A stretch of DNA of 64,000 bases from Streptomyces clavuligerus (GCF_005519465.1 NZ_CP027858.1:5567001-5631000), one strand, 5' to 3'; positions 1-9,036 are shown, numbered from the stretch's first letter. The notes: generated by a model not told the origin, from the letters alone. Program-made: numbers and translations.

Positions 1-1736
1 ACCCCTTCGACCTGGTGGCCTCGCACCCCGGGGTGCAGGCCCGGCAGCAGGGGCTCGACGGCGTCAGCGCCGTCTGCCGCCGCTGCCCCGTGGTCCGCTC
101 CTGCGGCGGCGGCCTCTACACCCACCGCTACGGCGCCGCCCACGGCTTCGACCACACCTCCGTCTACTGCGCCGACCTGGAGGCACTGATCCGGGGGGTC
201 GAACGGCGCGCCGCGCCCGGACTGATCCCCGCCGCCGTCACCTCCACCGCCGCCCTGCGGACCGAGCACCGGGAGCTGACCCGGATCCTGCTCGCCCTGC
301 TCCACACCGAACTCGCCGGGCGCGGCGGCGCCGCCTGGGACCGCGCCTGGGAGCTGGCCCTCGCCCTCGACACCGACGGCGGGCCTCTCGACGCCGTCTG
401 CGCCCACCCCTACACCCACACCTGGCTGCGCCGCACCCTCGCCGCGCTCGCGGCGGACCGCCCCGGGGCCGTCCCCGAGGCCCTGCGGCTCTCCGCCCAT
501 CTCGCCGCCGCCCTGATCCGCGCGGGCGACCCCACCCCCGTCCGGGTGGTGTACGAGAACGGGGTGCTCCAGCTCCCCGCGCTCGGACGGCTGCGTCTCG
601 GCGGCTCCGGGGCGTCCGGGGAGGCGGACATCCGGGCCGAGGAGGGGGGGTTCTCGGTCACGCCCGACGGCCGCCCCCCGATCCGGGTCGCGCTCGGTTC
701 CCCGGCCGCCGCCGACGAGCGCTGGGACCCGGTGCGCACGGTCGGCGGCCGGGGCGGTGCGCCCCTGCTGCTCCTCGACGATCTCGACCCCCACCGGGAC
801 TGTTTCGGTCCGCCGGTACGGGGGCGGCTCACCGGGGCCGAGGCCGCCGCGTGGGACGAACGGCTGACCGGGGCATGGGAGCTGCTGCTCCGGGCCGCCC
901 CCCGGCAGGCCGCCGAGGCCGCCGCCGCGCTGACGACGCTCACCCCGCTGGACCCCGGGACCCGCGCCGCGGCGCCGGTCCCCGGCCGGTCCGCCACATC
1001 CGAGGCGGCCGTCGGCGGGCACGGCCACGGTGCGCTGGGGCTCGCGCTGCCGGGCACCCCCGGCGAGCTGGCGGCCCTGCTCCTGCGCGGTCTGGCGGCG
1101 GCCCGGCTCGCGGCCCTGCTCGACGTGTGCGACCTGTACGCCGAGGACGGCTGGTGGCGGTATCCGGCCCCGTGGCAGGAGGGCGCGGAGGTCCCCGTCT
1201 CCGAACTGCTCGCGGGCGCCGTGGAACGGGTCGCCCTCGCCGCCCTGGACCCCGGCGCGGCCGCTCCCGCGCGAGCCGCCCTGGACGCCCTCGACGGGGC
1301 GCCGGAGCTGTCCGTCGCCGGACACCGGTTCCTCGCCCGGCTCCGGGAGGAGTTGACGGAACCGGCGGAACGGGCCGACCGCCCCGGGGCCGCCCCGGCC
1401 CGCCCCGGCGCTGCGGGCCCGGCATCCCCGACGGGGGGAGCCCCTGCCGGGGGAGCGCCCGTCCCGGAGGCCCCGGCCCCTTCTTCCGCTGGGGCCCCGG
1501 CTCCGGCGGCTCCGGCTCCGGGAGGCCCGACGGGCGGCGTCCCGGCTCCGGTGGCTCCCCCCTCGGAAGCGCCTTTCCCCGGAGCCCCGGCCTCCGCCCC
1601 CGTCGACGGAGTCCCCGCGCTGTCCGCCCCCGCCGATGCCGCCCCGTCCGCCCCGGCCCCCGGGGCTCCCCCCGCGCCCGCCCTGGACGGGACCGGAGCG
1701 GGACCGGCCGGACCGCCGGCCCCCGGCCATGGCTGA
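1..1736 (+). CDS. fxsB: FxsB-type radical SAM/SPASM cyclophane maturase, C-terminal part (5' end off window)
   Basis: Reading frame is open from the left edge, so only the C-terminal ~577 residues are present. It begins in the SPASM region, with Cys-rich motifs VCRRCPVVRSCGGGLY and a Cys 30 residues on (bases 72-168) that ligate an auxiliary Fe-S cluster. FxsB enzymes crosslink aromatic side chains of a short FxsA precursor to ring carbons or beta carbons, making cyclophanes. After SPASM comes the helical domain that in the family carries HExxH; here the aligned stretch is LLLRGLAAARLAALLDV (about 1077-1127), so the metal-binding motif is gone. The last ~110 residues are Pro/Ala/Gly low complexity. 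The stop overlaps the next start by 8 nt, implying coupled translation. Radical SAM CxxxCxxC core and FxsA lie outside the window. Confidence 0.85.
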   Translation, partial: PFDLVASHPGVQARQQGLDGVSAVCRRCPVVRSCGGGLYTHRYGAAHGFDHTSVYCADLEALIRGVERRAAPGLIPAAVTSTAALRTEHRELTRILLALLHTELAGRGGAAWDRAWELALALDTDGGPLDAVCAHPYTHTWLRRTLAALAADRPGAVPEALRLSAHLAAALIRAGDPTPVRVVYENGVLQLPALGRLRLGGSGASGEADIRAEEGGFSVTPDGRPPIRVALGSPAAADERWDPVRTVGGRGGAPLLLLDDLDPHRDCFGPPVRGRLTGAEAAAWDERLTGAWELLLRAAPRQAAEAAAALTTLTPLDPGTRAAAPVPGRSATSEAAVGGHGHGALGLALPGTPGELAALLLRGLAAARLAALLDVCDLYAEDGWWRYPAPWQEGAEVPVSELLAGAVERVALAALDPGAAAPARAALDALDGAPELSVAGHRFLARLREELTEPAERADRPGAAPARPGAAGPASPTGGAPAGGAPVPEAPAPSSAGAPAPAAPAPGGPTGGVPAPVAPPSEAPFPGAPASAPVDGVPALSAPADAAPSAPAPGAPPAPALDGTGAGPAGPPAPGHG

Positions 1737-2661
1737 GCCGGACCCGCCCACCGCCGCCGTGCCGCCCGCCCCCGCCGTCCGGCCGCTCCCGCCGGACGGC
1801 TCACCGGGCCTGCTCCGGGCCGCCCCGGAGCCCTCCGTCCGCACCGCCCCCGTGGACGGCATCCGGCCAAGGGGAAGCACGGCCGCGCGAGGCGGACCCG
1901 GCCGCGCACACCTCGCGCGCTCCTTCCGCGCCCTCGGCGTGCGGCCCGGCACGACCCTGCTGGTCCATGCCGGGCTCCGGGGCACGGGGGTCCCCCCGGA
2001 CACCCTCCGGCAGGCGCTCACCGACGCCCTCGGCCCCGGCGGCACCCTGGTCGTCCCCGCCTTCACCGCGGCCAACTCCGACACGTCCGACGCCTACCGC
2101 GCCCTGGTCGCGGGCCTCACCCCGGACGGGGCACGGGCCTTCCGCGCGGCCATGCCGCCCTTCGACGCGGCCACCACCCCGAGCCAGGGCATGGGCAGGC
2201 TGGCCGAGTCTGTCCGCACCGCCCCCGGAGCCGTCCGTTCCGCCCATCCGCAGACCTCGTTCGCCGCCGTCGGACACCACGCCGCGGAATTGCTCGCGCA
2301 CCATCCGCTCCACTCGCACCTCGGCGAGAACTCCCCGCTGGGCGCTCTCTACCGCGCCGCCGCGCACGTTCTGATGATCAATGTGGGATTCGAGGTCTGC
2401 ACCGCATTTCATCTCGCCGAATACCGGGTCAACGCGCCCCTTCGGACGTATCGTTGTGTAGTTCCGACGCCCGACGGGGGTAAGAAATGGACGGAGTACG
2501 AGGACGTCCGCCTCGACGACAGCGACTTCGGCGCGATCGGCGCCGCGTTCACCAGGGGAATGGCACGGAAGGGACGTCTGGGAAACCGTTCGGCGCTTCT
2601 CTTTCCGCTCCGGGCCGCCGTTGATCACGCGGTGGAGTGGATGACTGAAAAACGGCACTGA
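1729..2661 (+). CDS. AAC(3)-family N-acetyltransferase in Fxs cluster
   Basis: 310 residues. The start ATG overlaps the fxsB stop. Motifs of the AAC(3)/YokD fold are clear: LLVHAGLRGTG near the N-terminus, GTLVVPAFT, the HPQTSFAAVG block, HLGENSPLGALY and the CoA-site region NVGFEVCTAFHLAEYR with the conserved His-Leu-Ala-Glu. Family members move an acetyl group from acetyl-CoA to an amine. Residues 1-60 are Pro/Ala-rich linker, unlike classical aminoglycoside resistance enzymes, which start close to the HxSLR motif. Being translationally coupled to a peptide maturase, it more likely acylates the Fxs product or an intermediate than gives drug resistance; that role is inference. An upstream in-frame start at 1636 is less likely because it would lie deep inside fxsB. 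Confidence 0.88.
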   Translation: MAEPDPPTAAVPPAPAVRPLPPDGSPGLLRAAPEPSVRTAPVDGIRPRGSTAARGGPGRAHLARSFRALGVRPGTTLLVHAGLRGTGVPPDTLRQALTDALGPGGTLVVPAFTAANSDTSDAYRALVAGLTPDGARAFRAAMPPFDAATTPSQGMGRLAESVRTAPGAVRSAHPQTSFAAVGHHAAELLAHHPLHSHLGENSPLGALYRAAAHVLMINVGFEVCTAFHLAEYRVNAPLRTYRCVVPTPDGGKKWTEYEDVRLDDSDFGAIGAAFTRGMARKGRLGNRSALLFPLRAAVDHAVEWMTEKRH

Positions 2662-2771
2662 ACGACAGGACAGCGGGGGTCGGAACTGGAGCGCGCTCCA
2701 GAATGATGGCATCGCCGTGCCCGAACGGAACGAGGGCGCGGAGGCGGGTGTTCACACAGGACGGGGGTCGT

Positions 2772-4106
2772 GTGTCGGATTCAGCGCAACGTGCGCCGGA
2801 CCATCGGCCGTACTTTTTCTTGAGTTATGCACATACTCCTCGGTACGGGGGCGGGGGCCCCGATCCGGACATGTGGGTGGAACGGCTCTTCCGGGATCTG
2901 TGCGGCCATGTGATGGCCATGACCGACCTTCCGGCGGGAGCCCCCGCCGGATTCATGGACCGGGAGATCCGTTCGGGTGAGGGCTGGTCGGAACGGCTCG
3001 GCGAAGCGCTCGCCACCTGCCGGGTCTTCGTCCCGCTCTTCTCCCCGCGCTACTTCGCCAGCGAGATGTGCGGAAAGGAGTGGTACGCCTTCGCCCAGCG
3101 GGCGATCTACCACCAGGCCAAGCACAATCGCTCGGCCGAGGCCATCGTGCCCGCGCTCTGGGTCCCCATGCCGCCGGAGCACATGCCCGGACCGGCCAAG
3201 CGGCTCCAGTTCAACCACCGGGACTTCGGCGACCGCTATGTCACCGACGGCCTCTACGGCCTCATCAAACTCCGCATCTTCGCCGAGGAGTACGAGGCGG
3301 CCGTCTACGAGCTGGCCAAACGTATCGTCAGCGTGGCCGACTCCACCCGGGTCGCCCCCGGCAGCCCCGTCGACTACGGACTCGCGCCCTCCGCCTTCGG
3401 CAGGACCAGTGGCGCGTCCCGCCCCATGCATCTGACGATAGCCGCCCCCACCCGCCACGACCTGCCGGAGGGGCGCGCCCCCGACTACTACGGCAAGCAG
3501 TCCCAGGACTGGAACCCGTACCACCCGGACTCGGCCAGACCGCTCGCCTATATCGCCCAGGACCTCGTCCGCTCGCTCGACTACCAGGCCACCGTCTCCT
3601 CGTTCGACCACGAGCTGCCGCCCGCGCCGGGCCAGCCGCCCGGCCGGCCCGAGATCCTGCTGGTCGACCGGTGGGCCCTGGAGGACGACGACCGCTGTGC
3701 CCGGCTGGCCGCCTTCGACGCCACCCCCAGGCCCTGGGTCGGCGTCGTCGTGGCCTGGAACCGGGAGGACCCGCAGAGCCGGATATCCGAGGCCCAGCTC
3801 GTCGAGAAACTGGAGCGCACCATGCCGCACCAGATGAGCCAGGGCCGTGCCGCCTGCCGCGCCGCCGCCCGCGGCGTCTTCAGCATGGAGGCCTTCGGGC
3901 AGATCCTGCCCCAGGTCGTGGAGGCGGCGGCACAGGAGTATCTGCGGCACGCCACCGCGTTCGCACCCAGCCCGTCGCCCGGGGCCATCCGCCCCGTCCG
4001 GGCCCGGCTCGCCGGTCCCACGGCCGGTTTCGGTTCCACCCCCTGCACCAGCGCCACCCGCGGCACACCCCCCGATGCGGAGGACACGGATGACAGCCAG
4101 TCGTGA
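2772..4106 (+). CDS. fxsC: TIR-like protein FxsC
   Basis: 444 residues from GTG 2772 (AGGAC about 10 nt upstream); an ATG at 2703 would add 23 residues without domain content. Residues ~11-120 form a TIR-like domain beginning PYFFLSYAHTPRYG, with PLFSPRYFASEMCGKEW at ~87-104. SEMCGKE (97-103) matches the SxxCxxE motif that holds the catalytic glutamate (Glu103) in NADase TIR domains. The second half (~200-400) matches the FxsC C-terminal domain, with YYGKQSQDWNPYHPDS and EILLVDRWALEDDD; the tail is Pro/Ser/Thr-rich. FxsC accompanies FxsB and FxsT in actinomycete Fxs loci; its biochemical role is not established. The stop lies 17 nt inside fxsT. Confidence 0.86.
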   Translation: MSDSAQRAPDHRPYFFLSYAHTPRYGGGGPDPDMWVERLFRDLCGHVMAMTDLPAGAPAGFMDREIRSGEGWSERLGEALATCRVFVPLFSPRYFASEMCGKEWYAFAQRAIYHQAKHNRSAEAIVPALWVPMPPEHMPGPAKRLQFNHRDFGDRYVTDGLYGLIKLRIFAEEYEAAVYELAKRIVSVADSTRVAPGSPVDYGLAPSAFGRTSGASRPMHLTIAAPTRHDLPEGRAPDYYGKQSQDWNPYHPDSARPLAYIAQDLVRSLDYQATVSSFDHELPPAPGQPPGRPEILLVDRWALEDDDRCARLAAFDATPRPWVGVVVAWNREDPQSRISEAQLVEKLERTMPHQMSQGRAACRAAARGVFSMEAFGQILPQVVEAAAQEYLRHATAFAPSPSPGAIRPVRARLAGPTAGFGSTPCTSATRGTPPDAEDTDDSQS

Positions 4107-7100
4107 CGGACGCATCGTCACCTTCTACTCGTACAAGGGCGGCACCGGCCGCACCATGGCCCTCGCCAACACGGCATGGATCCTCGCCGCCAACGGGCAG
4201 CGCGTCCTCGCCGTGGACTGGGATCTGGAGGCGCCCGGACTGCACCGCTTCTTCCATCCCTTTCTCGACCCCTCGACCCTCGGGGCCACCACCGGGGTCA
4301 TCGATCTGATCACCGAGTACGCCTGGGCCGCCATCACACCCGACACCGGCCGCCGGGACGACTGGCACGTGGACTACGCGCGTATCCAGCCGCACGCCGT
4401 CTCCCTCACCCCGGAGAACCTGGGCTGGGAGTTCCCGGGCGGCGGCACCCTGGACTTCGTCTCCGCGGGCCGGCAGAACCGCGAGTACTCCGCCACCGTC
4501 TCCACGTTCGACTGGGACAACTTCTACGACCGGCTCGGCGGCGGCCTCTTCTTCGACGCGCTGCGCGAGGACATGAAGGCCCACTACGACTACGTCCTCA
4601 TCGACAGCCGGACCGGGCTGAGCGACATCGCCGACATCTGCACCGTCCATCTCCCGGACATCCTGGTCGACTGCTTCACCCTCAGCGACCAGTCCATCGA
4701 CGGGGCCGCCGCCGTCGCCCGCCAGATCGACGAGCGCTACGGCGGACGCGGCATCCGGATCTACCCCGTCCCCATGCGCATCGACGAGGGCGAGAAGGAG
4801 AAGGCGGACGCCGGACGGGCCCTGGCCCGGGTCAAGTTCGACCGTTTCCCCACCGGACTGAGCGGCGACGAACTCACCTCCTACTGGGGCGCCGTGGAGA
4901 TCCCCTACCGCCCCTACTACGCCTACGAGGAGACCCTCGCCACCTTCGGTGACGAGACCGGACTCACCAACTCCCTGCTCTCCGCCTTCGAACGGCTCAC
5001 CGCCGTCGTCACCGGGCAGCAGATCACCGCCATGCCCCCGATGAACGACGAGATCCGGCTGCGGATCAAGGACGCCTTCACCCGGCGCAGGCCCGCGCTC
5101 CCCGCCGATCTGTTCCTCAGCTATGTCGCCGAGAACCGGATGTGGGCCGACTGGATCGAGTCCCTGCTCACCCAGGCCGGATTCCGGGTCGTCCCCCGGG
5201 ACGTCTCCGCCGGGCCCGGCACCGCCGACGAGGAGCACCCCGCCCAGAACCCCACCCGGACCGTGGTGCTCCTCTCCGCCGCCTATCTCAAGTCCCCCCG
5301 GGCGGTCGAGCTGTGGCAGCGGACCTCCGCCGAGGACGCCGGGGGCTCGCGCCACCACCTCCTCCCCGTCCGGGTCGGCGACGTCCGGCTCAGCGCGCCC
5401 TACATCGACCGCAACCCCGTCGACCTCTTCCGGCTCGACGAGGCCCAGGCCACCGGCGCCCTGCTGCGCGCACTCGACCGCCCCGTCCAGCTCGCCGACA
5501 CCGGCCAGGCACCCGGACCGCGCTTCCCCGGCACCGTCCCCAAGATCTGGAACGCGCCGCCCCGGAACCCCGGCTTCACCGGCCGTTCCACCGCCCTGGA
5601 GCAGATGCGCGACCGGCTCGGCGGCGGGATGTCGGTGGCCGCCGTGCTGCCCCAGCCGCAGACCCTCTACGGCCTCGGCGGCGTCGGCAAGACCCAGGTC
5701 GCCATCGAGTACGTGCACCGCTTCATGGCCGACTACGACCTGGTCTGGTGGATCTCCGCCGAACAGCCCGACGACGTCATCGCCGGGCTCGCCGAACTCG
5801 CCGTCCGGCTCGGCGCCCAGGGCGGCGAGGACATGGCCGCCGCCTCCCAGGAGGCCATCGACCTGCTGCGGCGCGGGGCGCCCCACGCCCGCTGGCTGCT
5901 GGTCTTCGACAACGCCGACGACCCCGAGCAGCTCAAACGCTTCTTCCCGCCCCAGGGCCCCGGCCATATCCTCGTCACCTCCCGCAACCAGACCTGGTCG
6001 CAGTACGGCGACGCCCTCGCCATCGACGTCTTCACCCGCGAGGAGTCCGTCGAACACCTCCAGCGGCGCGCCCGCGGGCTCACCACCGAGGACGCCGACC
6101 AGGTCGCCACCGCCGTCGGCGATCTGCCGCTCGCCGTCGAGCAGGCCGCCGCCTGGATCGCCGAGACCGCGACCCCGGTCGCCGAGTATCTGGACCGGCT
6201 GCGCGAGCAGGCCACCAGCGTGCTCGCCCTCAACCAGCCCGCGGGCTACCCCGAGCCGGTCGCCGCCACCTGGAACGTCTCCATCGAGAAGCTGAAGGAG
6301 CGCTCACCTGCGGCGGTCCGGCTGCTTCAGCTCTGCGCCTTCTTCGCCCCCGAGCCGATCTCCGCGAACCTCCTCTACAGCAAGGAGATGATCGACGCCC
6401 TCAAGCCGTACGACGCCTCCCTCCAGGAGAAGCTGGTGCTCGGCCGGGTGATCCGGGAGATCGGCCGGTTCGCCCTCGCCAAGGTCGACCAGGTCAACAA
6501 CAGCATCCAGGTGCACCGGCTGGTCCAGGCGGTGATCCGGGCCCAGCTCACCGAGGAGGAGCAGCGCGACGCCCGGCACGCCGTCCACCGGGTGCTCGCC
6601 GGGGCCCGGCCCGACGACGACGAGCCGATCGACAACCCCGGCACCTGGGAGCGGTTCGCCACCATCTGGCCGCATCTGGCCCCGTCGGACGCGCACAACT
6701 GCACCGAGCCCGAGACCCGCAGGCTCCTCATCGACCGGGTCCGCTATCTGTGGAAGCGCGGCGACTGGGTGACCGCCCGGGGCATCGCCGACGAGGTGCG
6801 CGAGGACTGGCGGGCCATGCTCGGCACCGACGACCTCCAGTACCTCTACCTCTGCTTCCACATCTCCAACCTCTACCGCTCCCAGGGCCGCTACAAGGAG
6901 GCCAGGACGCTGGACGAGGAGACCCTGGAGCGCCAGCGGCGGGTGCTCGGCGCCACCCATCCGCACACCTATATGACCACCAGCGGACTGGCGATGGACC
7001 TCGGCACCCTCGGCCACTACAGCAGGGCGATGGAGCTGGCCCGGGAGGCCCACGACGGCTTCAGCCAGATCTTCCACGAGTCCCACCCCCGTACCCTGGC

Positions 7101-8034
7101 CGCCGCCAACAACCTCGCGCTCAATCTGCGGATGATGGGCCAGTACTCCCGGGCCCGCGAGATCGACCAGGACGTCTTCGACCGGCGGACGGAAGTCCTG
7201 GGCGCCGAACACCCGTACACCCTCTCTTCCGCCACCTCCCTCGCGCGCGACCTGCGCGAGATGGGGCGGTACGACGACTCCGTGACCGTGCTCGCCCGGA
7301 CCTACGAGCTGTACAAGCAGCGGCTCGGACGGACCTTTCCGGGTACCCTCGCGGCGGCCAAGAGCCTGGCCGTCTCGCTGCGCAGGGCGGGCCGCCTCGA
7401 CGACGCCCGGCGGCTCACCACGGCCACCCGCAACCGCTACCGCTCCCGCTACACCTCCGCCAACCCGGACTCCCTCGCCTGCGATCTCAACCTCGCGGCC
7501 GATCTCTTCGCGGCGGGGGAACCCGTCGCCGCGCGGGACCTGGCCCAGGAGATCGTGGACCAGTACCGGGTGATGCCGGGGGAGCGGCACCCGTACACCC
7601 TCGCGGCAATCAACAACCTGGGCATCTACCAGTGGGGCTGCGGCGACCCGGAGGCGGCCGAGGAGCTGCTGACCGCGGTGGGCGTCCAGATGCGGGAAGT
7701 CCTCGGCGACGGCCATCCGCACTACCTCTACAGCACCATCAACCTCGCCAACGCCAAGGCGGACCTCGGGGCCCTGGCGGAGGCGCTGGAGATCGAGCAG
7801 CGCTCGGTGACCCGGCTGCGCGAGGCGCTGGGGGCGCACCACCCCGAGGTGCTGGGCGTGACCTCGAACGTCGCGGTCACCCTGGGCGGGCTGGGGCGCA
7901 AGGCGGAGGCGGCCCGGCTGCGCACGGAGACCGTGGAGGAGCTGACCCGTCAGCTCGGTGAGGAACACGCGCTGGCCCGGCTGGCCCGGGACGAGCGGCG
8001 GGTGCACCGCGACCTCGAACCGCTCGCCGTCTGA
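4090..8034 (+). CDS. fxsT: FxsT: KGG-TGR ATPase / TIR / NB-ARC / TPR fusion
   Basis: 1314 residues, starting with ATG inside the end of fxsC. Residues 8-330: ParA/MinD-like ATPase with an atypical P-loop KGGTGRT (16-22), VDWDLEAPGL and a DYVLIDSRTG Walker B. Residues ~338-460: TIR-like domain, PADLFLSYVAENRMWADW; at the SxxCxxE position it reads SPRAVELW, with Leu replacing Glu. Residues ~490-760: NB-ARC STAND ATPase with Walker A GLGGVGKT (528-535), WLLVFDNADD, ILVTSRNQ and DLPLAVEQAAAW. Residues ~913-1300: about nine 42-residue TPR units of the H-P-x-T-L type. This matches the FxSxx-COOH system TPR protein. STAND-TPR architecture suggests ligand-triggered oligomerisation; the trigger and output are unknown. 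A strong hairpin follows the stop. Confidence 0.9.
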   Translation: MTASRDGRIVTFYSYKGGTGRTMALANTAWILAANGQRVLAVDWDLEAPGLHRFFHPFLDPSTLGATTGVIDLITEYAWAAITPDTGRRDDWHVDYARIQPHAVSLTPENLGWEFPGGGTLDFVSAGRQNREYSATVSTFDWDNFYDRLGGGLFFDALREDMKAHYDYVLIDSRTGLSDIADICTVHLPDILVDCFTLSDQSIDGAAAVARQIDERYGGRGIRIYPVPMRIDEGEKEKADAGRALARVKFDRFPTGLSGDELTSYWGAVEIPYRPYYAYEETLATFGDETGLTNSLLSAFERLTAVVTGQQITAMPPMNDEIRLRIKDAFTRRRPALPADLFLSYVAENRMWADWIESLLTQAGFRVVPRDVSAGPGTADEEHPAQNPTRTVVLLSAAYLKSPRAVELWQRTSAEDAGGSRHHLLPVRVGDVRLSAPYIDRNPVDLFRLDEAQATGALLRALDRPVQLADTGQAPGPRFPGTVPKIWNAPPRNPGFTGRSTALEQMRDRLGGGMSVAAVLPQPQTLYGLGGVGKTQVAIEYVHRFMADYDLVWWISAEQPDDVIAGLAELAVRLGAQGGEDMAAASQEAIDLLRRGAPHARWLLVFDNADDPEQLKRFFPPQGPGHILVTSRNQTWSQYGDALAIDVFTREESVEHLQRRARGLTTEDADQVATAVGDLPLAVEQAAAWIAETATPVAEYLDRLREQATSVLALNQPAGYPEPVAATWNVSIEKLKERSPAAVRLLQLCAFFAPEPISANLLYSKEMIDALKPYDASLQEKLVLGRVIREIGRFALAKVDQVNNSIQVHRLVQAVIRAQLTEEEQRDARHAVHRVLAGARPDDDEPIDNPGTWERFATIWPHLAPSDAHNCTEPETRRLLIDRVRYLWKRGDWVTARGIADEVREDWRAMLGTDDLQYLYLCFHISNLYRSQGRYKEARTLDEETLERQRRVLGATHPHTYMTTSGLAMDLGTLGHYSRAMELAREAHDGFSQIFHESHPRTLAAANNLALNLRMMGQYSRAREIDQDVFDRRTEVLGAEHPYTLSSATSLARDLREMGRYDDSVTVLARTYELYKQRLGRTFPGTLAAAKSLAVSLRRAGRLDDARRLTTATRNRYRSRYTSANPDSLACDLNLAADLFAAGEPVAARDLAQEIVDQYRVMPGERHPYTLAAINNLGIYQWGCGDPEAAEELLTAVGVQMREVLGDGHPHYLYSTINLANAKADLGALAEALEIEQRSVTRLREALGAHHPEVLGVTSNVAVTLGGLGRKAEAARLRTETVEELTRQLGEEHALARLARDERRVHRDLEPLAV

Positions 8035-8078
8035 GCCGTCGCTCCGCGCGCCGGACGGCGTCCACCGGAGCGGCGGGT

Positions 8079-8113
8079 GCCGGGGGCGGCGCGTACGGCG
8101 CGCCGCCCCCGGC
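8079..8113. terminator. bidirectional hairpin terminator
   Basis: Perfect 15-bp inverted repeat (GCCGGGGGCGGCGCG at 8079-8093 and its complement at 8099-8113) with a 5-nt loop. It lies between the convergent fxsT and alpha/beta hydrolase genes, close to both stop codons, and probably ends both transcripts. Confidence 0.75.
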
Positions 8114-8115
8114 GC

Positions 8116-9036
8116 TCACTCCTCCACCAGCCAGGTCAGCGCCCGGGGCAGCGCGTGCAGCGCGTCGAAGTGCGCGGCGCTCGGCTCCAGGACCGCTGTC
8201 GCCCCGGGGATGCGCTCCGCGAGCCAGCGCGAGTGCCCCACCGGGGAGAACACGTCCTTCTCCCCGTGCCAGAGCATCACCGGGGCCTTGATGTCCGCCG
8301 GGTCGAACCCCCAGGGGCTGCTGAACGCCAGCGCGTCGTCGATCCAGCCGTACGCCGAGGTCCGCAGCGCCTCCTGGTAGTTGCGCAGCAGCATGCCGCG
8401 CACCCCCGCGTCCTGGACCACCATCCGGTCCGACTCCGTCAGCTCCTTGCGCAGGTCGTTGAGGAGCCGGATCGGGTCCTCGCGGATCTGGGCCGACCGC
8501 AGGATGAACCGTTCGGTCAGCACGTCCGGGTGGTCCGACGCGAAGGTGTACTCCAGGACGTTGGAGGCCGCCATCCCCTCGAACCAGTCGAGTCCGGCCG
8601 CGTCCCGGGGTGCCAGCGTCACCAGCGCGGCGGCCCGGGTGACCCGTTCCGGCAGCAGCGCGGCGCAGGCCAGCGCGTGCGGGGCCCCGCCCGAGCGGCC
8701 CACCACCGCGAACCGGTCGAGCCCCAGCTCGTCGGCGATGTCCCGGACATCCCGGGCGACATCGGCGACACTGCGCCCGGGCAGCCGGTCCGAACCGCCG
8801 TAGCCGGGGCGGTCATAGGCGATGAGCTGGGTGCGCCGCTGGTAGAGCACCATGCCGCGCGGCGCCGGGCCCAGTCGGCAGCCGGGGGTGCCGTGCAGCA
8901 GGAAGACGGGCCTGCCGTGCGGATCCCCCAGCCGCTCCACCATCAGATGCCGCCCGTCGGACGTGCGCACCCGATGTCGCAACCCCCGCCCCCTTCGCCG
9001 TCTGCCGTCGTCCGGGTCCTCGTGGGCCTCTGGCAC
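8116..9036 (-). CDS. alpha/beta-fold hydrolase
   Basis: 306 residues. The oxyanion motif LLHGTPGCR (~45-53), DRPGYGGSD, the nucleophile elbow VVGRSGGAPH (catalytic Ser), acid in WHGEKDVFSP and His in AAHFDALH give a complete Ser-Asp-His triad. The family includes esterases, haloperoxidases and hydrolytic dehalogenases, and the substrate cannot be read from sequence. It is convergent with fxsT and separated by a terminator, so it is probably not part of the Fxs operon. The N-terminal ~20 residues are Arg/Gly-rich with no signal peptide, so it is cytoplasmic. Confidence 0.85.
   Translation of the reverse strand: MPEAHEDPDDGRRRRGRGLRHRVRTSDGRHLMVERLGDPHGRPVFLLHGTPGCRLGPAPRGMVLYQRRTQLIAYDRPGYGGSDRLPGRSVADVARDVRDIADELGLDRFAVVGRSGGAPHALACAALLPERVTRAAALVTLAPRDAAGLDWFEGMAASNVLEYTFASDHPDVLTERFILRSAQIREDPIRLLNDLRKELTESDRMVVQDAGVRGMLLRNYQEALRTSAYGWIDDALAFSSPWGFDPADIKAPVMLWHGEKDVFSPVGHSRWLAERIPGATAVLEPSAAHFDALHALPRALTWLVEE

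Noticed and set aside
410..1909. Pro/Ala/Gly-rich antisense protein opposite the fxsB tail
   Set aside because: It mirrors the low-complexity C-terminus of the maturase and has no features of its own.
3880..6057. Long open frame antisense to fxsT and similar large antisense frames at 15038-17104, 25674-27380, 30327-33758 and 38487-41558
   Set aside because: High-GC DNA leaves antisense frames open. Their translations are Gly/Asp/Arg-rich without domains, while the sense strand encodes recognisable proteins.
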